Shown: one piece after another, positions 8,261-16,061 of the stretch
Layout of the letters: each line of letters starts with the position of its first letter
Numbering within the stretch: position 1 is the stretch's first letter
Source: RGIG426 sp045639905
GTDB taxonomy: Bacteria; Bacillota; Clostridia; Oscillospirales; Acutalibacteraceae
Assembly: GCA_045639905.1 (NCBI GenBank)
Contig: JAZUDZ010000023.1
Location: forward strand, 74,576-138,575
Reading direction: 5' to 3'
DNA length: 64,000 nucleotides
Position numbers and translations under genes: made by a program
Notes under the pieces: generated by a model
The model's input: the letters and a program-made list of their open reading frames with translations, nothing else
Databases searched by the model: none
Told to the model about the DNA's origin: nothing

Positions 8261-9016
8261 TCAGTCTTCTGCAGCTCGCACAAGAATCAACGGTGTCAAT
8301 TGATCGTCCTGACCTGCCGGATTGTCAAAAATTGACTCAGCCAAAACAGCGTCCGTCATGGCAGACAAGGACGGGGCTTTACCGAGAACTTCGACGTTCA
8401 AATCGTTGGCATCCACGATAACGGTGGCAATCCCCAGCTCATCTTCAATCTTTTTGCAAACACCGTTCGGGTCTTTCGGAATCAAGACTGCCGTTGTGTG
8501 GTAGAAATCAAAGGACGAGTGGCTGTAAAAACCGTCGATACCGGAAACATCCTGTCCAACAACCTCATAGAATACTCCCCGTTTGCCGACCAGGCGACCA
8601 AACACATGGCGCACACAAGCCCACAAAATCAGCGGTAAGCCTTTCATATCAATCGCCAGCTGCAGTTTGTAGGGCTCGTCCATGGCAATGCCATGTTCGT
8701 TACTGGTTGCAAACTTGGAAAGTGTCTTTGCCCACCAGCCAACATGGACATCCTCCATTTTGACGGTGTTATTCTGACACATAGAAATCACTTTTTCGCT
8801 GACCGTGACAAAGTCACCGGACTTATAAAGCGGAGAAACATACTTGCGGAACAATTCCACATAGTCTTCCCCCTCTTCGACAAAATGCGTCTTAATAGCA
8901 AATCGCTCATACATTTTGCCTCCGGCTTCCTTTTTGCCTCGATCATATACACAGATATCGCCCTCCTCACGGCGGGCGATTTCTGTCGTGTTCGGTTCTG
9001 ATGTATTCTCTATCAT
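8261..9016 (-). CDS. CofE-like (F420-0:gamma-glutamyl ligase-like) protein
   Basis: The sequence matches the CofE/F420-0:gamma-glutamyl ligase fold, notably the stretch SGDFVTVSEKVISMCQN (about residues 91-107) and the later PLILWACVRHVFGRLVGKRGVFYEV. Many Clostridia carry such proteins without the rest of the F420 pathway, so the amide-ligase substrate is unknown and need not be F420. Start 9016 is contiguous with the upstream gene (24-base gap); a second start at 8914 (MYERFAIK) has a better GGAGG site and would remove a 34-residue extension not typical of the family. It is the last gene of a pgi-P-loop-CofE-like operon. Confidence 0.75.
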   Translation of the reverse strand: MIENTSEPNTTEIARREEGDICVYDRGKKEAGGKMYERFAIKTHFVEEGEDYVELFRKYVSPLYKSGDFVTVSEKVISMCQNNTVKMEDVHVGWWAKTLSKFATSNEHGIAMDEPYKLQLAIDMKGLPLILWACVRHVFGRLVGKRGVFYEVVGQDVSGIDGFYSHSSFDFYHTTAVLIPKDPNGVCKKIEDELGIATVIVDANDLNVEVLGKAPSLSAMTDAVLAESIFDNPAGQDDQLTPLILVRAAED

Positions 9017-9040
9017 AACGTTACACTTCCGTTATTGAAA

Positions 9041-9457
9041 TTACAGCTCCACAACATATTTGTGAACGCCTTCGGGAATTTCTGCGGGATCCGCAGAAAT
9101 GGAGAACACCATTTTGGCGTCGGTTTTCTGGCCGAGAGCGGCAACTTTGGAAATAAAACCTTCAAAAGCGACCATATCGGAGCCACCGATTTTCAAAGTG
9201 GAATCAACAAAGATATCGGTAATATCATAGTTTCCGGCGCACATACCGGCAATAAAGCCGTACAAAGCGTCAAAGCTGTCAACACCATACTCCTCAGCAA
9301 CGGCCAAGCGAGTACTGTGATTGAGATCAAATGTCAAAGTGCTGTCTTTTTCAATAAAGACGACATTTCCCATGGATTTTGTGGTGGCGTCATTGCACAT
9401 GTCAAGCAAGCGTTTTGTTTTTCCAGTGCCTTTTTTGCCAAGAATTAAAGTAATCAT
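9041..9457 (-). CDS. Small P-loop NTPase-like protein
   Basis: The 138-residue protein begins MITLILGKKGTGKTKRLL, a Walker A motif (GKKGTGKT) right at the N-terminus. A possible Walker B strand (DITDIFVDST) lies near residue 85. It is too short for a full ABC or AAA protein and I cannot name a family. The start at 9457 is chosen for GGGAGG 8 bases upstream. It sits between pgi and the CofE-like gene, with short gaps, suggesting a common transcript. Confidence 0.65.
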   Translation of the reverse strand: MITLILGKKGTGKTKRLLDMCNDATTKSMGNVVFIEKDSTLTFDLNHSTRLAVAEEYGVDSFDALYGFIAGMCAGNYDITDIFVDSTLKIGGSDMVAFEGFISKVAALGQKTDAKMVFSISADPAEIPEGVHKYVVEL

Positions 9458-9516
9458 AATTGTGTCCTCCCACATATAGCATATTGTTTCATCCGCAAAA
9501 GCGGTTGAATCTGAAA

Positions 9517-10851
9517 TTATAAAATGCGCTGCAACTCTCGCAGCAAATTTTCGTAACCCGGTCTGCCAAGTAAAGCAAACATGTTGTTTTTAAATCCAAT
9601 CACACCGGGCTGGTCAAACGGGTTAACCCCGAGCATGTATCCGGAAATCGCACATGCCTTTTCGAAGAAATAGAAAAGATATCCGAGGTTTTCTTCGTCC
9701 GCTTTCGGAATTCGGATCAAAAGACTCGGAGTACCTCCGTCGGCATGAGCCATCAACGCACTGAGAACCGCTGTGTTATTGATTCCGTGCAGAGTTTTTC
9801 CATCCAAATAGTTCAAGCCGTCAAAGTTTCCTTCTACGGAATGAATGGTCAAGTCGCTGGACGGCTGATCATACAAAATAGCCGTTTCAAACAAAACCGG
9901 CGTTCCTTGCTGAATAAACTGTCCGATGGAATGAAGTTCCGTCGTGAAAATAGAACCTACGGGGAACAACCCTTTACCGTTTTTTCCTTCACTTTCGGCA
10001 AACAACTGCCTCCACCATTCCCCAAACTGGGTAAACCGCGGTTCGGAATTGACCAGTATCTCTACGGTTTTTCCTTTTTTCATCATCAAATGACGGGCGG
10101 CCGCATAACGATAGCATGGGTTTTTGAAAAGGCTACGTTCCTTTAAATCATTCTCTGCACAAAGCGCTCCTCGAAGCATAGCCGGGATATCACAACCGGC
10201 AACGGCCACAGGAAGCATTCCGACAGCTGTTAGAACCGAATATCGTCCTCCGATATTGGAAGGAACCACGAAACTTTGGTATCCTTCTTTCTCAACAAGA
10301 GAACGAAGAATGCCCTGATAACGGTCGGTAGTTACGTAAATACGGCGTGCCGCCTCTTCTTTTCCTACCCTTTCAATTAAGTATTCCCGGAAAATTCGGA
10401 AAGTGACAGCAGACTCCATTGTCGTTCCCGACTTGGAAATTACATTAATGGAAATGCGTTTTCCTTCGCACAAACGAAGAGTCTCCTGGATTTCCAATGC
10501 ACTTACACTGTTGCCGACAAAATGAATATCCGGAGTTGTTTTATCTGTTGAATTATAAAAACTGGTTTTAACCAGTTCAACGGCTGCGCGAGCACCCAAA
10601 TATGATCCGCCGATGCCAATGACGATCAAAACGTCACTGTCTTCCTGAATCTTTTTAGCTGCCTCTTGCACCCGGGCAAATTCATCCACGTCATAATGGG
10701 ACGGATAATCAAGCCATCCCAGCGAATCACTTCCAAGACCCGTATGATTATGTAAAGTATCATGCGCCTCATCAATCGCAGGCTGCATGGATTTCCATTC
10801 GTCATCTGTTATGAAATGATCCACATTACGAGTGTCTAAATAAACGGACAT
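9517..10851 (-). CDS. pgi: Glucose-6-phosphate isomerase
   Basis: Pgi interconverts glucose-6-phosphate and fructose-6-phosphate in glycolysis and gluconeogenesis. The 444-residue length fits the compact Firmicute type. Diagnostic stretches are GIGGSYLGARAAVEL (about 80-94), SKSGTT, the FGEWWRQLFAESEGK motif and the C-terminal GVNPFDQPGVIGFKNNM with the catalytic lysine. It heads the operon leading to the P-loop and CofE-like genes and has its own promoter. Confidence 0.97.
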   Translation of the reverse strand: MSVYLDTRNVDHFITDDEWKSMQPAIDEAHDTLHNHTGLGSDSLGWLDYPSHYDVDEFARVQEAAKKIQEDSDVLIVIGIGGSYLGARAAVELVKTSFYNSTDKTTPDIHFVGNSVSALEIQETLRLCEGKRISINVISKSGTTMESAVTFRIFREYLIERVGKEEAARRIYVTTDRYQGILRSLVEKEGYQSFVVPSNIGGRYSVLTAVGMLPVAVAGCDIPAMLRGALCAENDLKERSLFKNPCYRYAAARHLMMKKGKTVEILVNSEPRFTQFGEWWRQLFAESEGKNGKGLFPVGSIFTTELHSIGQFIQQGTPVLFETAILYDQPSSDLTIHSVEGNFDGLNYLDGKTLHGINNTAVLSALMAHADGGTPSLLIRIPKADEENLGYLFYFFEKACAISGYMLGVNPFDQPGVIGFKNNMFALLGRPGYENLLRELQRIL

Positions 10852-10888
10852 CGCAAGTACCTCTCAAAGGTTATATTTTTCTGTAGAT

Positions 10889-10917
10889 ATTTTACTATAA
10901 AGGACGATATATTGCAA
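10889..10917 (-). promoter_or_regulatory. Probable promoter of pgi
   Basis: Minus strand TTGCAA (10917-10912) and TAAAAT (10894-10889), spacer 17 bases, about 40 bases ahead of the pgi start. Confidence 0.5.
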
Positions 10918-10970
10918 GATATTTCCCCTAGTTTTTTGATGGGCTTATCTTGTGGATTTTCTCGACAAAG

Positions 10971-10999
10971 TTGCACTTTTCCACAAGCAGTGGTATAAT
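10971..10999 (+). promoter_or_regulatory. SigmaA promoter of the dockerin-SpoIID gene
   Basis: TTGCAC (10971-10976) and TATAAT (10994-10999) are 17 bases apart; the start codon at 11029 follows a short leader with GGGAGGTG. Confidence 0.7.
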
Positions 11000-11028
11000 T
11001 TGCGAGATTGATAGGGAGGTGTTTTTGC

Positions 11029-12642
11029 ATGAAGAAAAGAATCCTGAGTATACTGCTCGCTCTTTCTCTGCTGATTTCCGTAATCACCGTGTTCCCCATT
11101 TGCGCATTTGCCGAAGCAAATGACCAAAACGGCGATGTCAACCGGGACGGCTATGTTAATAGTGCAGATGCACGGCTGATCTTGCGCTATGCAAACGGAA
11201 GCATTTCGCTGAACAAAACACAAATCCGCGCCGGTGATGTCAGCAAAAATGATGTATTAAATGTCAAGGACATTGATTACCTGTGGCTACTGATGGCAAA
11301 CAATCGTGTACAGTACCCCAATTACGGCATGCCCAATGAAACCGCCGGAAAATACCAATACACTTTAAGCGAAGATTCCATCGAAGACTCTGACACGTCA
11401 ATCGACGAAACCACTTCCGGTACCACATTGGAATCCACTACTTCTCTCAGCAAAAAAGCCACCACCAAATCTTCTGTAACAAAAGAAACAACCGTGAAAG
11501 AAGCCACAGGCGAGAAAACCTCGAAAGAAACAAAAGCCACTACCGAAAAGAAAACGACAATCAAAACAACGAAACCAACGACAAAAGCAACCGCCAAAAC
11601 AACAAAGAAAACAACAAAGAAAACAACAGTCGCCACAACAAAAGTCCCTACCGGCAAAGCAAGCGTTCAAAAATTCCCGACAATGAAAGCGGTGACATCC
11701 CCTTCCACACCATCTCTCAAAACAAGTACGGTTGACGAATCAAAATATATGAATAAAATTGTCGTCCGAAACAAAAAAACCGGGAAAGTATACAAAGTCA
11801 AGACCAAAGCTGATTTACAGCTTGCCGTTACAGCTGACGTAAAATATGAACTTGGCAGTGCCCGCAATGCTTCCAGTTCAACAGAAGCCTGGAAAGCCCA
11901 TGCCGTCACCTCCTATTCCCGTATGTGTAAAGTTTGCTATGACGGAACGGAATACGTTATCAGTATGGCAAACGATGTGGATTTGACAACAGCCAACGAC
12001 AAAAAAATCTATAATGCCGTCGGTGAGGTTTTGGGAATCAAACTCATGGATACATCCGCATCCTCGGAAAAAGGAAAGCTATGTGATATTTTCTATCACA
12101 GTAGTGCGGCCGGGACAACATCCTCCTGCTGTAAAGTATATGTGCAGGATCTCCCCCACTGTCGTGCCGTCTTCAGTCCGGAGACGGAATCTCTTGCCAA
12201 CAAATATTACGGAAGCGATGCTTTTGTTTCTACGTACACCGCATCTATGGACAGCATTCTCGCCGATGTCACCGATGTCGTCGGCAGCAAAGTTTACGTC
12301 GAAAGTAAGAGCGGCTACTATCCTTTGTATGCAACGGAGTGGGATGGCTCCTATGTCGCCAGATGCAATTTGTACTACTATTCCGGTGACAAAAAAGTGT
12401 ATGTCAAGGGCACGCAAATCCGAAGCGCACTCGGGCTTCGGTCTCATGCATTCCATGTTGTTTCTCAGTCCGGAGACAAAATCACACTGGAAGTAAAAGG
12501 GTATGGACACGGTGTCGGAATGAGTCAAATCGGTGCCGTTATTTATGCTAATGAATATGGATGGAATTACAAACAAATTCTCGCCCACTATTTCTCCATT
12601 ACCTCCTCCAGCGATGTGCAGCTTTGCTCTCCCAAGTGGTAA
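11029..12642 (+). CDS. Secreted dockerin-linked SpoIID/LytB-domain protein
   Basis: The 537-residue protein starts at 11029 (MKKRILSILLALS, behind GGGAGGTG). In order it has a signal peptide (1-28), a type I dockerin-like pair of calcium-loop repeats (GDVNRDGYVNSADARLILRY and GDVSKNDVLNVKDIDYL, about 33-90), a Ser/Thr-rich then Lys/Thr-rich linker (about 115-240), and a SpoIID/LytB-type domain (about 260-535). The SpoIID hallmark KGYGHGVGMSQIGA is at about 488-501. SpoIID enzymes are lytic transglycosylases acting on peptidoglycan lacking stem peptides; here the enzyme would work outside the cell. The N-terminal dockerin is unusual. It has its own promoter and terminator and is monocistronic. 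Confidence 0.85.
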   Translation: MKKRILSILLALSLLISVITVFPICAFAEANDQNGDVNRDGYVNSADARLILRYANGSISLNKTQIRAGDVSKNDVLNVKDIDYLWLLMANNRVQYPNYGMPNETAGKYQYTLSEDSIEDSDTSIDETTSGTTLESTTSLSKKATTKSSVTKETTVKEATGEKTSKETKATTEKKTTIKTTKPTTKATAKTTKKTTKKTTVATTKVPTGKASVQKFPTMKAVTSPSTPSLKTSTVDESKYMNKIVVRNKKTGKVYKVKTKADLQLAVTADVKYELGSARNASSSTEAWKAHAVTSYSRMCKVCYDGTEYVISMANDVDLTTANDKKIYNAVGEVLGIKLMDTSASSEKGKLCDIFYHSSAAGTTSSCCKVYVQDLPHCRAVFSPETESLANKYYGSDAFVSTYTASMDSILADVTDVVGSKVYVESKSGYYPLYATEWDGSYVARCNLYYYSGDKKVYVKGTQIRSALGLRSHAFHVVSQSGDKITLEVKGYGHGVGMSQIGAVIYANEYGWNYKQILAHYFSITSSSDVQLCSPKW

Positions 12643-12649
12643 TTACATT

Positions 12650-12681
12650 AGACGTGTCGGGTTTCCGGCACGTCTTTTTTC
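12650..12681 (+). terminator. Terminator of the dockerin-SpoIID gene
   Basis: A 12-bp stem with one G-T pair (12650-12661 with 12664-12675), tight loop, followed by TTTTTT. Confidence 0.75.
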
Positions 12682-12693
12682 TCATATTTGCAC

Positions 12694-12722
12694 TTGCATT
12701 TCATCACCTTATGTGATAGAAT
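12694..12722 (+). promoter_or_regulatory. Promoter of tRNA-Pro
   Basis: TTGCAT (12694-12699) and TAGAAT (12717-12722) with 17-base spacer, 14 bases ahead of the tRNA. Confidence 0.6.
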
Positions 12723-12736
12723 ACCACTTGCACATT

Positions 12737-12813
12737 TCCGGGTGTAGCGCAGTTGGTAGCGCGCTTGAATGGGGTTCAAGAGGCCGCTGGTTCGACTCCA
12801 GTCACTCGGACCA
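12737..12813 (+). tRNA. tRNA-Pro (anticodon GGG)
   Basis: The 77-base gene folds as a standard cloverleaf. The acceptor stem is TCCGGGT with ACTCGGA, the anticodon stem CTTGA/TCAAG closes loop ATGGGGT with anticodon GGG, and the T arm is GCTGG TTCGACT CCAGT. CCA is encoded. It reads proline CCC/CCU codons. Confidence 0.95.
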
Positions 12814-12856
12814 AGAAGGATTGCAATCAAAAAATGATTGCAATCCTTCTTTTTTG
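12814..12856 (+). terminator. Terminator after tRNA-Pro
   Basis: A 16-bp perfect stem (12814-12829 with 12835-12850) starts at the base after CCA and is followed by TTTTTG. Confidence 0.85.
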
Positions 12857-12876
12857 TCCAAATTGCAATTTTTCTC

Positions 12877-12905
12877 TTGATAGTTTTTATACTTCGTGTT
12901 ACGAT
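12877..12905 (+). promoter_or_regulatory. Promoter of the PadR operon with overlapping inverted repeat
   Basis: TTGATA (12877-12882) and TACGAT (12900-12905) are 17 bases apart. An inverted repeat TGTTA-N7-TAACA (12897-12913) covers the -10 element and could be the autorepressor site of the PadR protein encoded next; the operator role is inference. Confidence 0.5.
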
Positions 12906-12929
12906 GTATAACATCAAAGGAGGTATAGC

Positions 12930-13250
12930 ATGGACATTCAACTGAAAAGAGGACTTCTGGATGTATGCGTGTTGGCGGCCATACGAAGCGAAGACTCGTA
13001 TGGTTACAAAATCATCAAAGATATGAAACCGTTTATCGAACTTTCCGAATCAACTTTATATACCATTTTGAAACGCCTGGAGATTGCAAAAATGCTGACC
13101 GTTCGCACGGTGGAACACGATGGAAGACTCCGAAAGTATTACCATATCACGGGTGACGGATTAAAACGCATTGACGAATTCAGAAATGACTGGAAAGAAA
13201 TCCAGTCGATATACCGATTTGTTGCAAAGGAGGATGATGGCAATGAATAA
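12930..13250 (+). CDS. PadR family transcriptional regulator
   Basis: The 106-residue protein is a PadR-type winged helix: N-terminal LKRGLLDVCVLAAI and the YGYKIIKDM, STLYTILKRLE and KYYHITGDGLK elements typical of the family. PadR proteins usually repress their own operon and a membrane or efflux gene beside it. Its start has AAAGGAGG. The last 8 bases overlap the next gene, so PadR, DUF1700 and DUF4097 proteins are translationally coupled. This three-gene arrangement is common in Firmicutes and is associated with envelope stress; the inducing signal is unknown. Confidence 0.93.
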   Translation: MDIQLKRGLLDVCVLAAIRSEDSYGYKIIKDMKPFIELSESTLYTILKRLEIAKMLTVRTVEHDGRLRKYYHITGDGLKRIDEFRNDWKEIQSIYRFVAKEDDGNE

Positions 13251-13842
13251 GCAGGAATTCCTTGCACAGCTACGCCAAAACCTGTCAGGACTGCCAAAAG
13301 ACGATATCGATGAACGCCTGGCTTTTTATGGCGAAATGATAGAAGACCGAATAGAAGACGGCATTCCTGAAGAAAACGCCGTTGGTGAAATAGGACCTGT
13401 TGATAATCTCGTGGAACAAATTATAGCAGACATTCCGCTCGGGAAGCTTGTAAAGGAAAAAATCACGCCAAAAAGAAAACTATCCATATGGGAAATCTTA
13501 CTTTTGATACTCGGAACTCCGGTATGGCTTCCTCTCCTAATTGCCGTGCTTGCCGTTGTTTTTTCCCTTTATGTTGTGTTATGGTCAGTTATCATTGTTC
13601 TTTGGTCTGTATTTGCTTCCTTTGTCGCCTGTGCTATAGCAGGCATAGCGGCAGGCATATATTTTGCCCGAATCGGTTATATTCCGACAGGAGTTGCCGT
13701 AATCGGTGCCGGAATTGTTTGTGCAGGTCTTTCCGTTTTTGTGTTTTTCGGATGCGTGGCAGCAACGAAAGGTATTTTGTACTTAACGAAAAAACTTGCA
13801 ATCCGGATTAAAAATTGCTTTGTCAAAAAGGAGGATGCGTAA
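13243..13842 (+). CDS. DUF1700 (HAAS-domain) membrane protein
   Basis: The 199-residue protein starts at 13243 (MNKQEFLAQL) behind AAGGAGG inside the PadR gene end. The N-terminal helical HAAS/DUF1700 region (about 1-65: NLSGLPKDDIDERLAFYGEMIEDRIEDG) is followed by a linker and three or four membrane spans (about 85-185). The family is nearly always encoded after PadR and before a DUF4097 protein. It is thought to be part of an envelope-sensing module; biochemical activity is unknown. Confidence 0.88.
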   Translation: MNKQEFLAQLRQNLSGLPKDDIDERLAFYGEMIEDRIEDGIPEENAVGEIGPVDNLVEQIIADIPLGKLVKEKITPKRKLSIWEILLLILGTPVWLPLLIAVLAVVFSLYVVLWSVIIVLWSVFASFVACAIAGIAAGIYFARIGYIPTGVAVIGAGIVCAGLSVFVFFGCVAATKGILYLTKKLAIRIKNCFVKKEDA

Positions 13843-14687
13843 TGAGTAAAACCACGAAAAGATGGCTTATTGCAGCAGCTTCTCTCGTAGCAATCGGAGC
13901 CATTCTGTTCGCAGCCGCAATGACAAAATACCACTGGGATTTTTCGTGTTTAAGCACAGAAAAATATGAAACCAGCACCCATGAAATCCGCGAACCATTC
14001 AGCAGCATCCAGTTGAACACGGTAACCGCGGACATACTCCTTGCCCCTGCCGAAGACAACACATGCAAAGTAATTTGTTACGAAGAAGAAAAAATGAAGC
14101 ATTCAGTGAGTGTTCAAAACGGTACGCTGACCATTTGCGCCATTGATGAAAGGAATTGGCACGAACACATCAGTTTCAGTTTTCACTCGCCGAAAGTAAC
14201 GGTTTATCTTCCAAAGGCAGAATATACATCCCTCACCGTCAAAGAAACCACCGGCAATATAAAAATCAATACGATTTCGGTAAATACGATTGATCTTTCC
14301 GTTTCGACCGGAGATATTTCTTTGTCTGATGTGATTTGTAAAGGCGACACAAAAACAAATATCACCACCGGTGCCATAAATGTGGCAAGCACGGTATGCC
14401 AGAATTTTGTTTCAACCGGAAATACGGGGGACATTATCTTAAAAGACGTAAATGTCACGAAAAAAATCGAAATTCAAAGAGAAACCGGAGATGTCACATT
14501 TGACCACTCGGATGCCGCCGAAATCTCCGTAAAAACAACCACAGGCAGCGTCATCGGTTCTCTGCTTACGGAAAAAATCTTTGCTGTTAAATCCTCAACG
14601 GGTGACATCCATGTTCCCGAAACAAAAACGGGCGGAACATGCGAGATTATAACCGTAACCGGAGACATCAAGCTGAATATTGTGTAG
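13842..14687 (+). CDS. DUF4097 beta-helix envelope protein
   Basis: The 281-residue protein starts at 13842, its ATG overlapping the previous stop (TAATG) behind AAGGAGG. One N-terminal membrane span (about 7-29) anchors an outward domain of DUF4097 type made of repeated TTGNI/STGDI/TTGAI/ETGDV strands, about one every 20 residues, predicting a right-handed beta-helix. It is the last gene of the PadR-DUF1700-DUF4097 operon. Family members are described as putative adhesin-like proteins; function here is unproven. Confidence 0.88.
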   Translation: MSKTTKRWLIAAASLVAIGAILFAAAMTKYHWDFSCLSTEKYETSTHEIREPFSSIQLNTVTADILLAPAEDNTCKVICYEEEKMKHSVSVQNGTLTICAIDERNWHEHISFSFHSPKVTVYLPKAEYTSLTVKETTGNIKINTISVNTIDLSVSTGDISLSDVICKGDTKTNITTGAINVASTVCQNFVSTGNTGDIILKDVNVTKKIEIQRETGDVTFDHSDAAEISVKTTTGSVIGSLLTEKIFAVKSSTGDIHVPETKTGGTCEIITVTGDIKLNIV

Positions 14688-14691
14688 AATC

Positions 14692-14734
14692 AAAAAAGAC
14701 ATCTGCAATCGTTTTGATTACAGATGTCTTTTTT
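14692..14734. terminator. Bidirectional terminator between convergent genes
   Basis: A 19-bp stem with one mismatch (14692-14710 with 14716-14734) has A6 on one side and T6 on the other, serving the DUF4097 operon (+) and the acetyltransferase (-). Confidence 0.85.
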
Positions 14735-15231
14735 CATACACGTAAAAATCCCTCAAATACACCGGGGGAAGATCCTTCTATCGGTGTTGCACCACAACAT
14801 TTGTTATAATATTCCCATTTTTCGGTATCACCGATTACGGCATACCCGTACCCTTCCTCTTTCATGGCGTGAAGGCAGGACAACATTACAGCTCGTCCAA
14901 TGCCTTTCATTCTCGCCTCCGGCGTCACTCCGGTCGGACCGAACATGCCTTTACAGGTAGCATCATAGGCCGCAAATCCGAGGAGTTTCGGCTTTTCTCC
15001 ATCCTTTTCCTCAACCGCAATATAGACTCCCTTCGGGCTTCTGTAAAAAGCACTCATTACTTCTCCCGCCCAAACAGGTCCGAAAGTCTCCTCAATCCAT
15101 TTTGACAGATAGGGCTGTTCCGGTCCGATTGGTTTACGAACCACAATGCCTTCTTTTTTTAGTTCATCCAAAAATGGATTGACATCCGGCAAATCATACA
15201 AACGAACCAGCATATCCAGCGGCTCATGCAT
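14734..15231 (-). CDS. GNAT family N-acetyltransferase
   Basis: The 165-residue protein has the GNAT acetyl-CoA loop in altered form (GVTPEARMKGIGRAVMLSCLHAM, about 110-132) preceded by strand LLGFAAYDATCKGMFG and followed by GYGYAVIGDTEKWEYYNKCCGA, the usual beta-4 to alpha-4 order. The acceptor substrate is unknown. I use the ATG at 15231; GTG at 15240 is in frame but overlaps the GGGAG ribosome site. It has its own promoter and shares a bidirectional terminator with the convergent operon. Confidence 0.8.
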   Translation of the reverse strand: MHEPLDMLVRLYDLPDVNPFLDELKKEGIVVRKPIGPEQPYLSKWIEETFGPVWAGEVMSAFYRSPKGVYIAVEEKDGEKPKLLGFAAYDATCKGMFGPTGVTPEARMKGIGRAVMLSCLHAMKEEGYGYAVIGDTEKWEYYNKCCGATPIEGSSPGVFEGFLRV

Positions 15232-15263
15232 TTTCAACACACTCCCTCTCTATTAATATCTAC

Positions 15264-15292
15264 AGTATATCTTTTCCCCGTTGCAAACTCAA
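15264..15292 (-). promoter_or_regulatory. Promoter of the acetyltransferase gene
   Basis: Minus strand TTGAGT (15292-15287) and TATACT (15269-15264), spacer 17 bases. Confidence 0.55.
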
Positions 15293-15332
15293 GAAAAAAG
15301 ACAGGCAACAGGTTGATTTTCCCTTTCTCCCT

Positions 15333-15361
15333 TGTTTATACCATCCTTTTTTGATAGAATA
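15333..15361 (+). promoter_or_regulatory. Possible promoter of the HAD-epimerase pair
   Basis: TTGTTT (15333-15338) and TAGAAT (15356-15361), spacer 17 bases, 44 bases ahead of the start at 15405. Confidence 0.45.
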
Positions 15362-15404
15362 ACAAAAGAATTTAATTTGTTTTGCACAGAACAAGGAGGC
15401 TATC

Positions 15405-16046
15405 ATGGCAGTTACGCACATCTTATTTGACTTAGACGGAACCATTATTGATTCCTGCGAGGGTGTTTGGAACGGTGTCAAGCACGCTCTTCGGTCTTTA
15501 AACGAGCCCATCCCGGACACGGAAACCCTGAAATTGTTTATCGGCCCGCCGCTGGAGTACTCATTCCGCAATTTTTGCGGTTTTGATGACGAAAAAATCC
15601 GTAAAGCGGTTGTCCTTTACAGAGAATATTACGGAACAGAAGGATGGAAGCACAGCATTCTATACCCCGGCGTAAAAGAAACCTTAAAATCCTTGCACGC
15701 CAAGGGATACAAAATGTTCATCGCCACATCCAAGCCCGGTGTTTATGCAGAACAAATTGCCGAATATTTAGGGATTGCCCCTTATCTCTCCGCTGTCGTC
15801 GGGTGTGGACTTGACGGCACACGCAACACGAAGAAGGAAGTTATGCAATGCGTTTTGGATACGTATAACATTCCCCTTGAGCAGGCCATTATGGTCGGCG
15901 ATCGTAAATTTGATATGATTCCGTCCGGCGAACTCGGTTTAAAAACCGTAGCCGCCCTGTTCGGATTCGGAACCTATGAAGAACTCAGTTCCTTTAACCC
16001 CACTTACTATGCGAAATCCTTCTCTGATTTGGACGAATTATTCTGA
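15405..16046 (+). CDS. HAD family hydrolase (phosphoglycolate phosphatase-like)
   Basis: The 213-residue protein has all HAD motifs: DLDGTIIDS (motif I, residue 8 on), the motif II threonine in FIATSKPG, Lys, and motif IV VGDRKFDM. A four-helix cap lies between motifs I and II, as in phosphoglycolate phosphatases (Gph/PgmB-like). It most likely removes phosphate from a small metabolite; substrate not readable. The next gene starts 15 bases after its stop, so it is co-transcribed with a nucleotide-sugar epimerase, which may hint at a sugar phosphate. Confidence 0.85.
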   Translation: MAVTHILFDLDGTIIDSCEGVWNGVKHALRSLNEPIPDTETLKLFIGPPLEYSFRNFCGFDDEKIRKAVVLYREYYGTEGWKHSILYPGVKETLKSLHAKGYKMFIATSKPGVYAEQIAEYLGIAPYLSAVVGCGLDGTRNTKKEVMQCVLDTYNIPLEQAIMVGDRKFDMIPSGELGLKTVAALFGFGTYEELSSFNPTYYAKSFSDLDELF

Positions 16047-16061
16047 GAAAGGCGAAAACCA

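Noticed and set aside
11322..11670. Cys/Phe- and Val/Phe-rich antisense frames over the linker of the dockerin-SpoIID gene
   Set aside because: They arise from the ACA/AAA-rich linker DNA read backwards.
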